64,000 bases of DNA from contig NZ_JAHBBK010000003.1 of the NCBI RefSeq assembly GCF_018390515.1, positions 434,001-498,000 of the forward strand. Reading direction: 5' to 3'. Origin of the DNA: Mucilaginibacter sp. Bleaf8. Lineage in GTDB: Bacteria > Bacteroidota > Bacteroidia > Sphingobacteriales > Sphingobacteriaceae. Under the pieces are notes generated by a model. The model was given only the letters and a program-made list of their open reading frames with translations. It was not told the origin of the DNA and did not search any database. Below are positions 33,904 through 42,810 of the stretch, piece by piece. Within the stretch, counting starts at the first letter, position 1; the number at the start of each line of letters is the position of its first letter. A program made the translations under genes and the position numbers.

Positions 33904-35625
33904 TTACTTAACTGTATCGGTTTTGGCAGCAGCCAGAGTAACCTGTGGTTTGCCAATTACTTTGTAGCTGCCTTCGCCCTTCAAAATGGCAGCTAACTGG
34001 GTTTTATCCTGTAAAACCTTTACTGCTTGGGCCATATCCTTATCATACTTAAAGTTAGCCTCGTAACGGCCTTTTTCGTAATAATAGCGTGCTGCAATTT
34101 CGTTTTCCAATATCTGTTTTATCTCGGCTTTATGTACCTGCAAGTCGTTTTTCTTGGTGCTGGCCAGCTTGTTTTTCAGGGCCTCCAGTTCAGGTTGCAG
34201 CTCGGGGTACTGCTTGTCTTTAGCGGCTTCGGTTCTAAGCGCTGTAAGTATTTTTTCGGATGCTGTACTGTACGAATAGTTTTTGCCTGCGAGGTATTTC
34301 ACAAAATCGTCATACTCGGCATCGGTAAGGGTAAAGCCTTTGGCTGCCGCAATTTTAGGGTGCGTATTACGGTACTGGTTGGCATAATCAAACATCAGCA
34401 GTTTGCTAACCAGCGTTTGAGTAATGTCGGCAAAGCGCTCCTGCTTCACCATCAAGTCCGGGTAAACGCCGCTGCCATCGTAAACAGACCGGCCAGCCTT
34501 GGTTTTAAACTCGTGTAACGATGAGTCGGCCATTTTTACCACGCTGCCATCATCCTTGCGGTGGGCGTAATCAAGCGCCTGTACGCATCGGCCCGATGGT
34601 ATAAAATATTTGGCAATGGTGATTTTAACCAAACTGTTATAAGGCAAGCTAAAAGTTTGCTGCACCAAGCCCTTGCCATAGCTACGCTGACCAATAATTA
34701 CGGCCCTGTCCAGATCTTGCAAGGCTCCAGCTAAAATTTCGGAGGCAGATGCCGAGCGACCGTTAACTAATACTACTAAGGGCAGGTTTGGCTCAAGCGG
34801 CGTATTTACAGTGCGGTAAACGTAGTTTTTTTCCTTAATCTTGCCTTTTTGCGATACCACTTCCACATCCCGGGCTACAAACAGGTTCACTATCTTCACA
34901 GCTTCCTGCAAAATGCCGCCCCCGTTTGAGCGCAGGTCGAGTATCAGGCCGCTGGGGTTATTCTTTTTCAGGCTGGTTAAGGCAGTTGTTACTTCGTCAG
35001 CCGAGTTTTCCAGAAACTTATCAAGTTTAATGTACCCGAGGTTGCCCTCTACCATACCAAAGTAAGATACGTTGGGTTGTTTGATCTCGTCGCGCAACAG
35101 GCTTTTTTCTACAGCGGGGGCATCACCGCGTTTAACCAGTATTTTAATACCTGCGCCTTTGCTACCTTTCAGCAACTGGCTTACCTGGTCGCTGTTGCGG
35201 CTGGTAAGTTCAATATCATTGATTTTAAGGAGCTGGTCGCCGGGACGAATGTCTGCCTTTTGCGCCGGGAACCCTTCAAATACATCGGATACGAATACCT
35301 TGCCATCGCGCGAAAATATGCCGGCACCAATACCGCCATATTGGGTACTTACATAATGCAGCTTGTAATCCTCAATCTCCGATTCCGGAACAAATTCCGT
35401 ATAGGGATCCAACCCATTCAGCATGGCATCAACACCTGTTTTAACCATTTTGGCCGAGTTGATATCATCCACATAATTCAGGTTCACTTCTTTATAAACG
35501 GATGCAAAAACATCCAGGTTCTTAGATATCTGGAATAGATCATCTTTGAAGCTCCAGATTGAAGTGGCCAGTAATAAGGCGCCCGCTGCCAGGCCTGCTT
35601 TACGGTAAAATGTGGGGAATGCCAT
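33904..35625 (-). CDS. S41 family C-terminal processing peptidase (Ctp-like)
   Basis: A 573-residue protease with an N-terminal membrane anchor or signal (AGLAAGALLLATSIWSF), a PDZ domain (GGIGAGIFSRDGKVFVSDV and PGDQLLKINDIEL, ~residues 95-165) and the S41 catalytic domain. The active-site region is NGRSASASEILAGAL with the nucleophile Ser, and QRSYGKGLVQ holds the general-base Lys. Such proteases trim or degrade periplasmic and outer-membrane proteins. Beyond the catalytic domain there are ~180 extra residues with a charged helical region. Upstream, the start lies 294 bp from the divergent barrel gene. Confidence 0.93.
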   Translation of the reverse strand: MAFPTFYRKAGLAAGALLLATSIWSFKDDLFQISKNLDVFASVYKEVNLNYVDDINSAKMVKTGVDAMLNGLDPYTEFVPESEIEDYKLHYVSTQYGGIGAGIFSRDGKVFVSDVFEGFPAQKADIRPGDQLLKINDIELTSRNSDQVSQLLKGSKGAGIKILVKRGDAPAVEKSLLRDEIKQPNVSYFGMVEGNLGYIKLDKFLENSADEVTTALTSLKKNNPSGLILDLRSNGGGILQEAVKIVNLFVARDVEVVSQKGKIKEKNYVYRTVNTPLEPNLPLVVLVNGRSASASEILAGALQDLDRAVIIGQRSYGKGLVQQTFSLPYNSLVKITIAKYFIPSGRCVQALDYAHRKDDGSVVKMADSSLHEFKTKAGRSVYDGSGVYPDLMVKQERFADITQTLVSKLLMFDYANQYRNTHPKIAAAKGFTLTDAEYDDFVKYLAGKNYSYSTASEKILTALRTEAAKDKQYPELQPELEALKNKLASTKKNDLQVHKAEIKQILENEIAARYYYEKGRYEANFKYDKDMAQAVKVLQDKTQLAAILKGEGSYKVIGKPQVTLAAAKTDTVK

Positions 35626-35919
35626 AGCCGATGTAAGTATGTATATGCTGTAAATTAAAGGTACAAAAAGCTTTGCGCTTTGCTATGCTGTATACGTTTT
35701 TTTACAAGCGATTGTTATTTGCAGTGAAAGAGCCGGTTTTATTTTCAAATCAAGGGGGGCTCCGATATCTTTTATGAGCTATAGCTAATGATAAAAGTTT
35801 CATTTTTTCGTTATCATTCAGGCAACGGGAACAGCAGGCGAAAGATAAATATTGGCAATCATTAAACTTTTACCGATAATCGTTACTCCAAAATACATTT
35901 TACACACAAACTAAATCAT

Positions 35920-36486
35920 ATGAAAAAGCAATTATTAATCTTAGCCCTATTAATAACGGGTGTTGTAAGCGCCAGGGCGCAGGCTATGTTAGGCATTAAA
36001 GGCGGTGTCAATTTTTCGAAAATCAATACCGATAACCTGAAAGAATCGAACGTAACCGGCTATCAGGTTGGTTTGTACGGACGGATAGGTAACAGCTGGT
36101 ACCTGCAACCTGAGTTGTACCTGGGTAGCCGCGGCGGTAAATTTGAAACCAGCAACAATACCACCGATGCTAAAGTAACCTTTACCACCTTAAATGTACC
36201 ATTATTGGTGGGCCGTAAACTGGTAAGCATAGGCTCCTTTAACATACGTGCTATGGCCGGCCCTATTTACAGCTATAACCTGAGTAAGGATATCGACTTT
36301 AAGGGTGCCGTTCAGGATTTTGGGAGTTACAAAAACAGCACGCTGGGCTTCCAGGCAGGTGGTGGCATTGATATCGGTAACCTAACGGCCGATTTACGCT
36401 ACGAGGGCGGCCTGACCAAAATTAACGAGCGTTACGGGCAGCGCGCCAACTTATGGGCATTAAGCGTTGGCTTTAAAATTTTGTAA
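35920..36486 (+). CDS. Outer-membrane beta-barrel protein (PorT/OmpW-like)
   Basis: A 188-residue protein with signal MKKQLLILALLITGVVSARA, followed by alternating strands beginning LGIKGGVNFSKI and ending in an aromatic strand LWALSVGFKIL whose last residues are typical of barrel insertion signals. About eight strands fit the length. Many Bacteroidota genomes carry several such porin-family (beta-barrel_2) proteins of unknown cargo. Confidence 0.85.
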   Translation: MKKQLLILALLITGVVSARAQAMLGIKGGVNFSKINTDNLKESNVTGYQVGLYGRIGNSWYLQPELYLGSRGGKFETSNNTTDAKVTFTTLNVPLLVGRKLVSIGSFNIRAMAGPIYSYNLSKDIDFKGAVQDFGSYKNSTLGFQAGGGIDIGNLTADLRYEGGLTKINERYGQRANLWALSVGFKIL

Positions 36487-36503
36487 GAACTTCATATCAG
36501 ATC

Positions 36504-36547
36504 AACTAAAAAGGCCGGTACCTTGCAAGGTACCGGCCTTTTTAGTT
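36504..36547. terminator. 44-bp perfect palindrome, bidirectional terminator
   Basis: The two 22-base halves are exact reverse complements with no spacer (centre CCTTG|CAAGG), flanked by A and T tracts, between convergent genes ending at 36486 and 36560. Confidence 0.88.
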
Positions 36548-36559
36548 ATACCGTAGTTA

Positions 36560-38245
36560 CTATTTGATTTGAATCAGGTAATCGGTCGTGAGCTTTTGCG
36601 GCCGAGTGTTCGGGTTCAAAAAATCTTTGGTTAACCGGGTAATGCCGTAATCGGTATGCTGATACACCGTGCCGAACTGAAATCCTGATTGGGCCAGGCT
36701 TTGTTTTGATTCGGTGGAGGCATAGATCCAAACAGGTTCGCCTTTGGCCCGGCGCGCCTTAATCTCTTCCACGCTGATATCCGGTGCCAGCCGTTGCGCA
36801 TAAAAATCGAAACCCGAACTGTGATGTTGATATTTAAAAATGCTTTGCGCCGGGATGTGCTCTTGGTTCACCACCCGCGCTAAACCAATTCCTGCCTGGT
36901 ATTTGTTGAGCAGTTGCTGATAAACGTTGCCATTAAGCAAAACGTTGGTTAATGCAGCCGTTAAGGCCGATGCCGCAACTAATTTGGTAAGCGTATTTTT
37001 CTCTGCAATTAACACATATGCCAGTGCGGCTGTCATCACTACAGCTACCGCTCCGGCCGCCCAGTATTCAACCGGGAAACACCAGAAATTAAGCAGAATC
37101 AGCAGAAACACAACAACGGCTATTACAAAATACTGCACCCATAGGTACTGGTTAAGCGTTTTCTGCCGGTTGGTTTCCACCTTCAGCATTACCTGCCCGG
37201 CTGTAATAATAGCAAAGAACGGAAACAGGATATTAAGGTAATGCGGTAACTGGTAGCCCGATGATGAAATGATGGCAAATATGATAATGATGGTACCGGT
37301 GGTTAAAAACTCTGCTTTTTTAAAATACTGAAAACGGTTCTTGATAAAAAACGTCATGCGGTCAAAAAAAGCAATGTAGGTAAGCAGGCAGAAGGGTAAA
37401 AACGCCCACAGCAGGGTATGAAAAAAGAAGAAAATATCTTTATGCCCTTTGCCCCACTTGGAGCCATCCAACCGCTCAAAGTTTTGCGACCATAAAATGA
37501 ATTTTACGCCTGATATATTGCGCATACCCCGCACTTCAATTTCGGGGTGCAGGTCATATTGCAGGTAATAAGCGTATACGCAGGGGCTAATAAATACAGC
37601 CCACATCAACACCACCAGTATCCAGCGCCAATTGAACATGGTTTTCCAGTTGCGCTGGTACAGCAGCAAAAAGAACAGGGCCACACAAGGCATTACAAAG
37701 CCAATCATGCCCTTGGTGGTAAAAGCCATAGCCAAACCCAATGCTGCCAGTACATAATTATACCAGCGCGAACAAGTAGCAGCCTCTACCAGTTGCCAGG
37801 TGGCAAAAACGATGCTGGCTGTTAAGATGGCATCCATACGTACATCATTGTTGGCCAGAAACTGAGCCTGTGCACAAGCATACATTAACGCTGCCAGCAA
37901 ACCGGCGTTGTGGTTGTACAGCAGTTTGGCTAAACGGTAAGTGGAAAATAGACCCAGTATGGTTAGCAAAAACGAAGGGATTTTATAAGCGATGGTATTG
38001 ATACCAAAAATATTGAATGATAGCGCCGAAAGCCAGAAATGCAAATGCGGTTTATCCAGGTAGTTCTTGCCGCGATCATCAACCAGGCTCACATAATCGT
38101 GGTTTTGTACCATGTGCAGGGCCAGGTTGGCATGGTGCGAAGCATCCTCGTTCATGAGCGGTACGAAGAGGCCAAATACGTAAGCCACCAGTAACGAAAA
38201 AAACAGCCAGAACCAGGTTTGGGTATTGATAGGATTTTGCGTCAT
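36560..38245 (-). CDS. ArnT-like glycosyltransferase, family 39 type
   Basis: A 561-residue membrane protein with about twelve hydrophobic segments. The first periplasmic loop has NEDASHHANLALHM and LDKPHLHFWLSA, the positions of acidic and DK(P) motifs of PMT/ArnT enzymes. These transfer sugars from polyprenyl-phosphate carriers to lipid A or protein on the periplasmic side. The acceptor here is unknown. The C-terminal ~100 residues form a soluble domain ending IPAQSIFKYQHHSSGFDF, in part, as in 4-amino-arabinose transferase-like proteins. No arn operon is adjacent. Confidence 0.88.
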   Translation of the reverse strand: MTQNPINTQTWFWLFFSLLVAYVFGLFVPLMNEDASHHANLALHMVQNHDYVSLVDDRGKNYLDKPHLHFWLSALSFNIFGINTIAYKIPSFLLTILGLFSTYRLAKLLYNHNAGLLAALMYACAQAQFLANNDVRMDAILTASIVFATWQLVEAATCSRWYNYVLAALGLAMAFTTKGMIGFVMPCVALFFLLLYQRNWKTMFNWRWILVVLMWAVFISPCVYAYYLQYDLHPEIEVRGMRNISGVKFILWSQNFERLDGSKWGKGHKDIFFFFHTLLWAFLPFCLLTYIAFFDRMTFFIKNRFQYFKKAEFLTTGTIIIIFAIISSSGYQLPHYLNILFPFFAIITAGQVMLKVETNRQKTLNQYLWVQYFVIAVVVFLLILLNFWCFPVEYWAAGAVAVVMTAALAYVLIAEKNTLTKLVAASALTAALTNVLLNGNVYQQLLNKYQAGIGLARVVNQEHIPAQSIFKYQHHSSGFDFYAQRLAPDISVEEIKARRAKGEPVWIYASTESKQSLAQSGFQFGTVYQHTDYGITRLTKDFLNPNTRPQKLTTDYLIQIK

Positions 38246-38404
38246 GAAAATACTTTTACAGTTCGGGATAAAGGCGTAAACCGCTCATCCTTAATTGGGC
38301 AAAAATACTCATTTTCAAATAAGGCTTAACGGCTTAATCATAAATCGGCAAAACATTCGGTTTGTGTAAGGTGTTGAAATAAATGTAACCAAAAATTAAA
38401 ACCC

Positions 38405-38692
38405 ATGAAAAGCATTAAATATATAGCAGCCATCGCATTATTAAGCGCATCATTAACTGCCTGTACCAACAACAGCCGTGATTCGGCCACACTGGGCGGC
38501 ACTTCCGATACCAGTAATGTACAGGATGGAACTAACGCAGCCGGTTCATCATCCATGACGCCTGATACTGCGCAAAACGGCAGTCATATGCGGGGCGATA
38601 GCACAAGCGACAACGGCAATGTAGACCCATCCGGCCATGTAGGTAAGGATTCTATAAACAGCAACCGTAACAGCAGGGCATCGCATCAATAA
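38405..38692 (+). CDS. Ser/Asn/Gly-rich small lipoprotein
   Basis: A 95-residue protein with signal MKSIKYIAAIALLSASLTAC (Cys20) and a low-complexity hydrophilic body rich in Ser, Asn, Asp, Gly and Thr (TSDNGNVDPSGHVGKDS). No domain. Probably an envelope lipoprotein, perhaps stress-related like others of this type in the group, but that is a guess. Followed closely by a strong terminator. Confidence 0.8.
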   Translation: MKSIKYIAAIALLSASLTACTNNSRDSATLGGTSDTSNVQDGTNAAGSSSMTPDTAQNGSHMRGDSTSDNGNVDPSGHVGKDSINSNRNSRASHQ

Positions 38693-38700
38693 CCTGTTAA

Positions 38701-38745
38701 ATCAAAAAAGCCATTACACTGAATGAGTGTAATGGCTTTTTTGAT
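38701..38745. terminator. Bidirectional terminator between lipoprotein gene and serS
   Basis: Perfect 20-bp inverted repeat (ATCAAAAAAGCCATTACACT and its complement) with loop GAATG, between convergent genes. Confidence 0.88.
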
Positions 38746-38760
38746 GCTTTGCCAAATTGC

Positions 38761-40032
38761 TTAATCTATCCACTCAAAGCGGGTGTAGGGCACCAGCACT
38801 TCGGGTATTTTGATACCGTTCTCTGTCTGGTTGTTTTCCAGCAAAGTAGCCACAATACGAGGCAGGGCCAGGGCACTACCGTTTAAGGTGTGGGCCAGCT
38901 GGGTTTTACCTTCGGCATTGCGGAAACGCAGTTTCAGGCGGTTGCTCTGAAAAGTTTCAAAGTTAGATACGGATGATACCTCCAGCCAGCGTTGTTGTGC
39001 CGCGCTCCAGGTTTCCATATCATAAGTTAAAGCAGCTGTAAAGCTCATATCGCCACCGCATAAACGCAGTACGCGGTAAGGCAAGCCTAATTTTTGCAGC
39101 AGGCCTTGTACATGGGCACTCATTTGCTCAATGGTTTCATAAGAATGATCGGGGTGTACAACCTGTACAATCTCTACCTTATCAAACTGGTGCAGGCGGT
39201 TTAGGCCACGCACGTGCGCGCCATAGGAACCGGCCTCGCGGCGGAAACATGGTGTATAGCCGCAGTTTTTAACCGGCAGCTCTTCGCCTTTCAAAATTAC
39301 ATCACGGTACAGGTTGGTAACAGGCACCTCGGCAGTAGGTATGAGGTAAAGGTTATCCTGACCTACAAAATACATCTGTCCTTCTTTATCAGGTAACTGA
39401 CCGGTACCAAAGCCAGAGGCTTCGTTTACCAGCAGCGGCAGCATCACTTCGCTGTAGCCGGCTTTTTCGGCCTCATCTAAAAAGAAGCTGATCAGTGCAC
39501 GCTGTAGCTTGGCCCCTTTGCCCTTATATACCGGGAAACCGGCTCCGGTAATTTTAACACCTAATTCAAAATCAATCAGATTATATTTAGCGGCCAGTTC
39601 CCAGTGTGGTAAAGCACCGGTAGGCAAGGTAGGCTTTTCGCCGTTTTCCAGTACTACTTCGTTTTCTTCGGGCGTTGAGCCTTTAGGTACGCTGCTGTGG
39701 GGCAGGTTGGGCAGCAATACAATCTTTTGCTGTAAATCCTGCTCAAAAGATGAAAGCTGCTCGCTGAGTTGTTTAATCTCTTCTTTCCAGGCGCCGGTTT
39801 GGGCTTTGATTTGCTCGGCTTCTTCTTTCTGGCCGGTACGCATCAGTTCGCCAATACGTTTGGCGGCTGCATTGGCCTCGGCCGATGTGCCATCCAGGCG
39901 GTTTTGTGTCTGGCGGCGTTGCTCATCCAGCTTTATGATTTCGTCAATCAATTCGGGCTGTTTAAAATTTTTTACAGCCAGCCTTTCTAAAACCTGTTCC
40001 CTGTTATCGCGGATATAACTAACTTGCAGCAT
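38761..40032 (-). CDS. serS: Serine--tRNA ligase
   Basis: A 423-residue class II synthetase from ATG 40032 (MLQVSYIRDNREQVLERL); the frame extends six codons upstream but MLQVSYIRDN is the family start. Residues ~1-110 form the coiled-coil tRNA-binding arm. The catalytic core shows motif 2 FRREAGSYGAHVRGLNRLHQF, in part, with SSVSNFETFQSNRLKLRFR and the motif 3 region LNGSALALPRIVATLLENNQ, in part. It charges tRNA-Ser with serine in the cytosol. Its TATCTTTG promoter box is at 40048-40055. Confidence 0.97.
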   Translation of the reverse strand: MLQVSYIRDNREQVLERLAVKNFKQPELIDEIIKLDEQRRQTQNRLDGTSAEANAAAKRIGELMRTGQKEEAEQIKAQTGAWKEEIKQLSEQLSSFEQDLQQKIVLLPNLPHSSVPKGSTPEENEVVLENGEKPTLPTGALPHWELAAKYNLIDFELGVKITGAGFPVYKGKGAKLQRALISFFLDEAEKAGYSEVMLPLLVNEASGFGTGQLPDKEGQMYFVGQDNLYLIPTAEVPVTNLYRDVILKGEELPVKNCGYTPCFRREAGSYGAHVRGLNRLHQFDKVEIVQVVHPDHSYETIEQMSAHVQGLLQKLGLPYRVLRLCGGDMSFTAALTYDMETWSAAQQRWLEVSSVSNFETFQSNRLKLRFRNAEGKTQLAHTLNGSALALPRIVATLLENNQTENGIKIPEVLVPYTRFEWID

Positions 40033-40047
40033 TATTTTAAATTTTCG

Positions 40048-40055
40048 CAAAGATA
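40048..40055 (-). promoter_or_regulatory. Probable -7 promoter box for serS (TATCTTTG)
   Basis: The complement of 40048-40055 is an exact TAnnTTTG match 15 bases before the serS ATG. A -33 box at the expected distance would fall in the adjoining inverted repeat and is not obvious. Confidence 0.4.
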
Positions 40056-40059
40056 GGAT

Positions 40060-40163
40060 GAGTTGTCGGTTGTAGGTTGTGTGTTGTGAGAATTTTTATA
40101 GCCAGCTATTTTTCATCCCTCACAACCCCAAACACACAACCTATAACAGACAACCCACAACTC
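40060..40163. repeat. GTTGTGGGTTGT-type inverted repeat between serS and rsmI
   Basis: Left arm 40060-40090 (GAGTTGTCGGTTGTAGGTTG and onward) and right arm 40119-40163 are imperfect inverted copies built from degenerate GGTTGT units, with a 28-base spacer. The element fills the divergent promoter region and reaches to within 9 bases of the rsmI ATG. Confidence 0.65.
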
Positions 40164-40172
40164 AAAAACACC

Positions 40173-40883
40173 ATGACCGGTAAATTATACTTAGTACCCA
40201 CGCCCATTGGCAACTTGGAGGACATGACCTACCGGGCCATCCGCGTGCTGAAAGAGGCCGACCTGATACTGGCCGAAGATACCCGCACTTCGGCGCCCAT
40301 GCTCAAGCATTTCGGTATCGAAAAGCGGGTGTTTGCGCACCATCAGCACAATGAGCATCAGGCCAGTAATGAGATTATTCGCTTTTTGAAAGAGGGTAAG
40401 GTGATTGCCTTGATATCAGATGCCGGTACGCCGGCCATATCCGATCCGGGTTTTTACCTGGTGCGTGAGGCTTTAAAGCACGATTTGCCGATAGAGTGCC
40501 TGCCGGGTGCTACCGCCTTTGTGCCGGCGCTGGTTAACTCCGGTTTCCCAACCGACCGGTTTTGTTTTGAAGGGTTTTTGCCTCTCAAAAAAGGCCGCCA
40601 AACCCGCTACAAATTTTTAGCGGAAGAGGAGCGCACCATCATCCTATACGAATCACCACACCGGCTACTAAAAACGCTGGATGAGATGGCCACGTATTTT
40701 GGTGAAGAACGCCTGATATCCGTATCGCGCGAGCTGACCAAAATGTATGAGGAAACCGTGCGCGGTACCGTAGCCGAAGTGAAAACACATTTTGAAACGC
40801 ACCCGGTAAAAGGCGAGTTTGTAATTTGCGTGGCAGGGAAGGGAACAGAAGCCAAGGCCAAGAACCAGGAACCAGGACTTTAA
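40173..40883 (+). CDS. rsmI: 16S rRNA (cytidine(1402)-2'-O)-methyltransferase
   Basis: A 236-residue SAM-dependent methyltransferase of the tetrapyrrole methylase fold, from ATG 40173 (MTGKLYLVPTPIGNLEDMTY); earlier in-frame codons lie in a repeat. Signature segments: VPTPIGNLEDMT, LAEDTRTS, LISDAGTPAISDPG and RELTKMYEETVRGT. RsmI adds the 2'-O-methyl group to C1402 in the decoding centre. Length is normal for the shorter form of the family, which lacks the C-terminal DNA-binding-like domain. Confidence 0.95.
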   Translation: MTGKLYLVPTPIGNLEDMTYRAIRVLKEADLILAEDTRTSAPMLKHFGIEKRVFAHHQHNEHQASNEIIRFLKEGKVIALISDAGTPAISDPGFYLVREALKHDLPIECLPGATAFVPALVNSGFPTDRFCFEGFLPLKKGRQTRYKFLAEEERTIILYESPHRLLKTLDEMATYFGEERLISVSRELTKMYEETVRGTVAEVKTHFETHPVKGEFVICVAGKGTEAKAKNQEPGL

Positions 40884-40898
40884 TACAGAGTTCCTTTC

Positions 40899-40979
40899 AT
40901 TGCGAGCGATAGCGTGGCCATCTTATCGCTTGCGTAACCGGGAGGCCAGGATCGCTTCGTTGTTCCTCCTCGCAATAAC
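40899..40979. repeat. CATTGCGAG interspersed repeat, long copy
   Basis: Starts TCATTGCGAGCGATAGCGTG and ends TTGTTCCTCCTCGCAATAAC, with short inverted termini (CATTGCGAG / CTCGCAAT). The same kind of element, with a GGCAATC core and inverted CATTGCGAG ends, is widespread in intergenic DNA of Bacteroidota and other bacteria. It lies between rsmI and lnt. Confidence 0.7.
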
Positions 40980-41026
40980 AGGTCAGTTTATAATTTTATA
41001 CACATTCCTCGTTTCTTTGTATCGCA

Positions 41027-42631
41027 ATGAAAAAAAATTTACTACTTGCCATATTTTCGGGGCTGCTGCTTTGGATAGCCTGGCCGCCTACGCACTATAC
41101 CACCTTTTTGTTGTTTGTAGGTTTGGTGCCTATGCTGATGGCTGTCGAAAATATTATCCAGCAATCAGCGGTACGCAAAAAAGGCAGGCTGGTTTTTGCT
41201 ACCACCTTTATAGGCTTTTTTATCTGGAACAGCTTTTCTATTTACTGGGTATATAACTCGCTAAAAACTATTGGGCCGGTAATTGCCGTGACTATCACAC
41301 TTATTCCATACTCGTTAGGGCCGTTGCTAATGGCCACGGCTTTTTGGCTGTATTACCGTATGCGGGTAAGTACCTCAAGGTGGTTAAGCCTTGCAGGGCT
41401 GGTTTGTTTTTGGATAGGGTACGAGTACCTGCACCAAACCTGGGATCTGAACTTTCCGTGGATGACGCTGGGTAACGGCTTTGCGGTGGCGCACCAGTGG
41501 GTGCAGTGGTACCAGTATACCGGCGTTTATGGTGGCACGTTGTGGATATGGCTGGTTAACATCCTGGTGTTTCTGATTTATGTAAGCTTGCGCGAGGCGC
41601 AAACCAAGGCCTATAAGCTAAAGCTCATTTCATCATCCGTAGCGGCCTTGCTGTTGCCATTGGTAATTTCACTTTATCAGTATCATACGTATGAGGAGCC
41701 CGAGAACCCCTCGAACGTAGTGGTGGTGCAGCCGAATGTTGACCCTTATACTAAATTTGACATCCCGGCACGATTGGAGATTGATACGCTTACGCACTTG
41801 TCCGACTCGCTGGCGCAGCCCAATACCGAATACTTTATCTGGCCGGAAACAGCCATTGCCGAGAATGTGAATGAAGATCATATCCGTTCCAATAATGATT
41901 ACCAGCAGCTAAAGAAGTTTTTAGATAAGTACAAAAACGGTAACCTCATTACCGGGATGGCTACTTACAAATTATACGATAAACAACAAACGCCTACCGC
42001 AAGTCAGTCACCTGATGGCGGCCAGTTTTATGACAGCTTTAATACCGCGGTACAGATCGAAAATTCGGGCGAGGTACAGGTTTATCACAAATCCAAACTG
42101 GTACCGGGGGCCGAGATGATACCATTCAGCGGTTTATCATTTCTGAAACCGGCCTTTGAGCACTTAGGTGGTGCAGCGGGCAACTATGGCAAGCAGGATG
42201 AAGCCGGCGTGTTTTACTCCCAAAGCGGTATTGGTGCCGATCCGGTAATTTGCTATGAATCGATATGGGGCGAGTATGTGGCGCAATCGGTACGTAAGGG
42301 GGCACAGTTTATTGCCATTATTACCAACGATGGCTGGTGGGAAAATACCGCCGGTAAAGACCAACACCTGGACTACGCCAAGCTGCGCGCCATCGAAAAC
42401 CGCCGCTGGGTATGCCGATCGGCCAATACCGGTATTTCGGCTTTCATCAACCAGCGCGGCGATGTGGTTAAACAAACCCCCTGGTGGGTTCGTACCGCTA
42501 TCAAGCAAGACATCAACCTCAACTCCGACCTGACCTTCTATACCCGCCACGGCGATTATTTGCCTAAGCTAGGTAGCCTGCTGGCTGTGCTGGGTTTGTT
42601 GTGGGTGACGGTGAAGTTCTTTAAGCCTTAA
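41027..42631 (+). CDS. lnt: Apolipoprotein N-acyltransferase
   Basis: A 534-residue membrane enzyme with six to seven N-terminal helices (to ~residue 215) and a C-terminal nitrilase domain. The catalytic triad is visible: Glu in WPETAIAEN, Lys in YHKSKLVPGAE and Cys in VICYESIWGEYV; IITNDGWWENTAGKDQH, in part, is the substrate-side loop. Lnt adds the third acyl chain to lipoproteins, in line with the many lipoproteins in this window. The ATG at 41027 follows the CATTGCGAG repeat. Confidence 0.95.
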   Translation: MKKNLLLAIFSGLLLWIAWPPTHYTTFLLFVGLVPMLMAVENIIQQSAVRKKGRLVFATTFIGFFIWNSFSIYWVYNSLKTIGPVIAVTITLIPYSLGPLLMATAFWLYYRMRVSTSRWLSLAGLVCFWIGYEYLHQTWDLNFPWMTLGNGFAVAHQWVQWYQYTGVYGGTLWIWLVNILVFLIYVSLREAQTKAYKLKLISSSVAALLLPLVISLYQYHTYEEPENPSNVVVVQPNVDPYTKFDIPARLEIDTLTHLSDSLAQPNTEYFIWPETAIAENVNEDHIRSNNDYQQLKKFLDKYKNGNLITGMATYKLYDKQQTPTASQSPDGGQFYDSFNTAVQIENSGEVQVYHKSKLVPGAEMIPFSGLSFLKPAFEHLGGAAGNYGKQDEAGVFYSQSGIGADPVICYESIWGEYVAQSVRKGAQFIAIITNDGWWENTAGKDQHLDYAKLRAIENRRWVCRSANTGISAFINQRGDVVKQTPWWVRTAIKQDINLNSDLTFYTRHGDYLPKLGSLLAVLGLLWVTVKFFKP

Positions 42632-42642
42632 AAGATGTATGG

Positions 42643-42690
42643 ATAAAAGAAAAGCGCCTTGCTGGTTACAGCAAGGCGCTTTTCTTTTAT
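42643..42690. terminator. Terminator after lnt
   Basis: Perfect 21-bp inverted repeat (ATAAAAGAAAAGCGCCTTGC plus one base, and its complement) with loop GGTTAC, 12 bases after the lnt stop. Confidence 0.88.
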
Positions 42691-42704
42691 TATTCAAAAA
42701 TTTT

Positions 42705-42760
42705 GTCATTGCAAGTAGTGCTAACGACTTGGCAATCTTGTCGCCTGATTTATACTTGCG
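42705..42760. repeat. Degenerate CATTGCGAG-type repeat
   Basis: GTCATTGCAAGTAGTGCTAA, then GACTTGGCAATCTTGTCGCC, then TACTTGCGATG: a decayed copy of the element at 40899-40979. It sits behind the lnt terminator; with the first copy it brackets lnt. Confidence 0.45.
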
Positions 42761-42810
42761 ATGTGATGGCTACACTACCGCTGCCATCACAATTTAAATA
42801 GTTCATAAAC

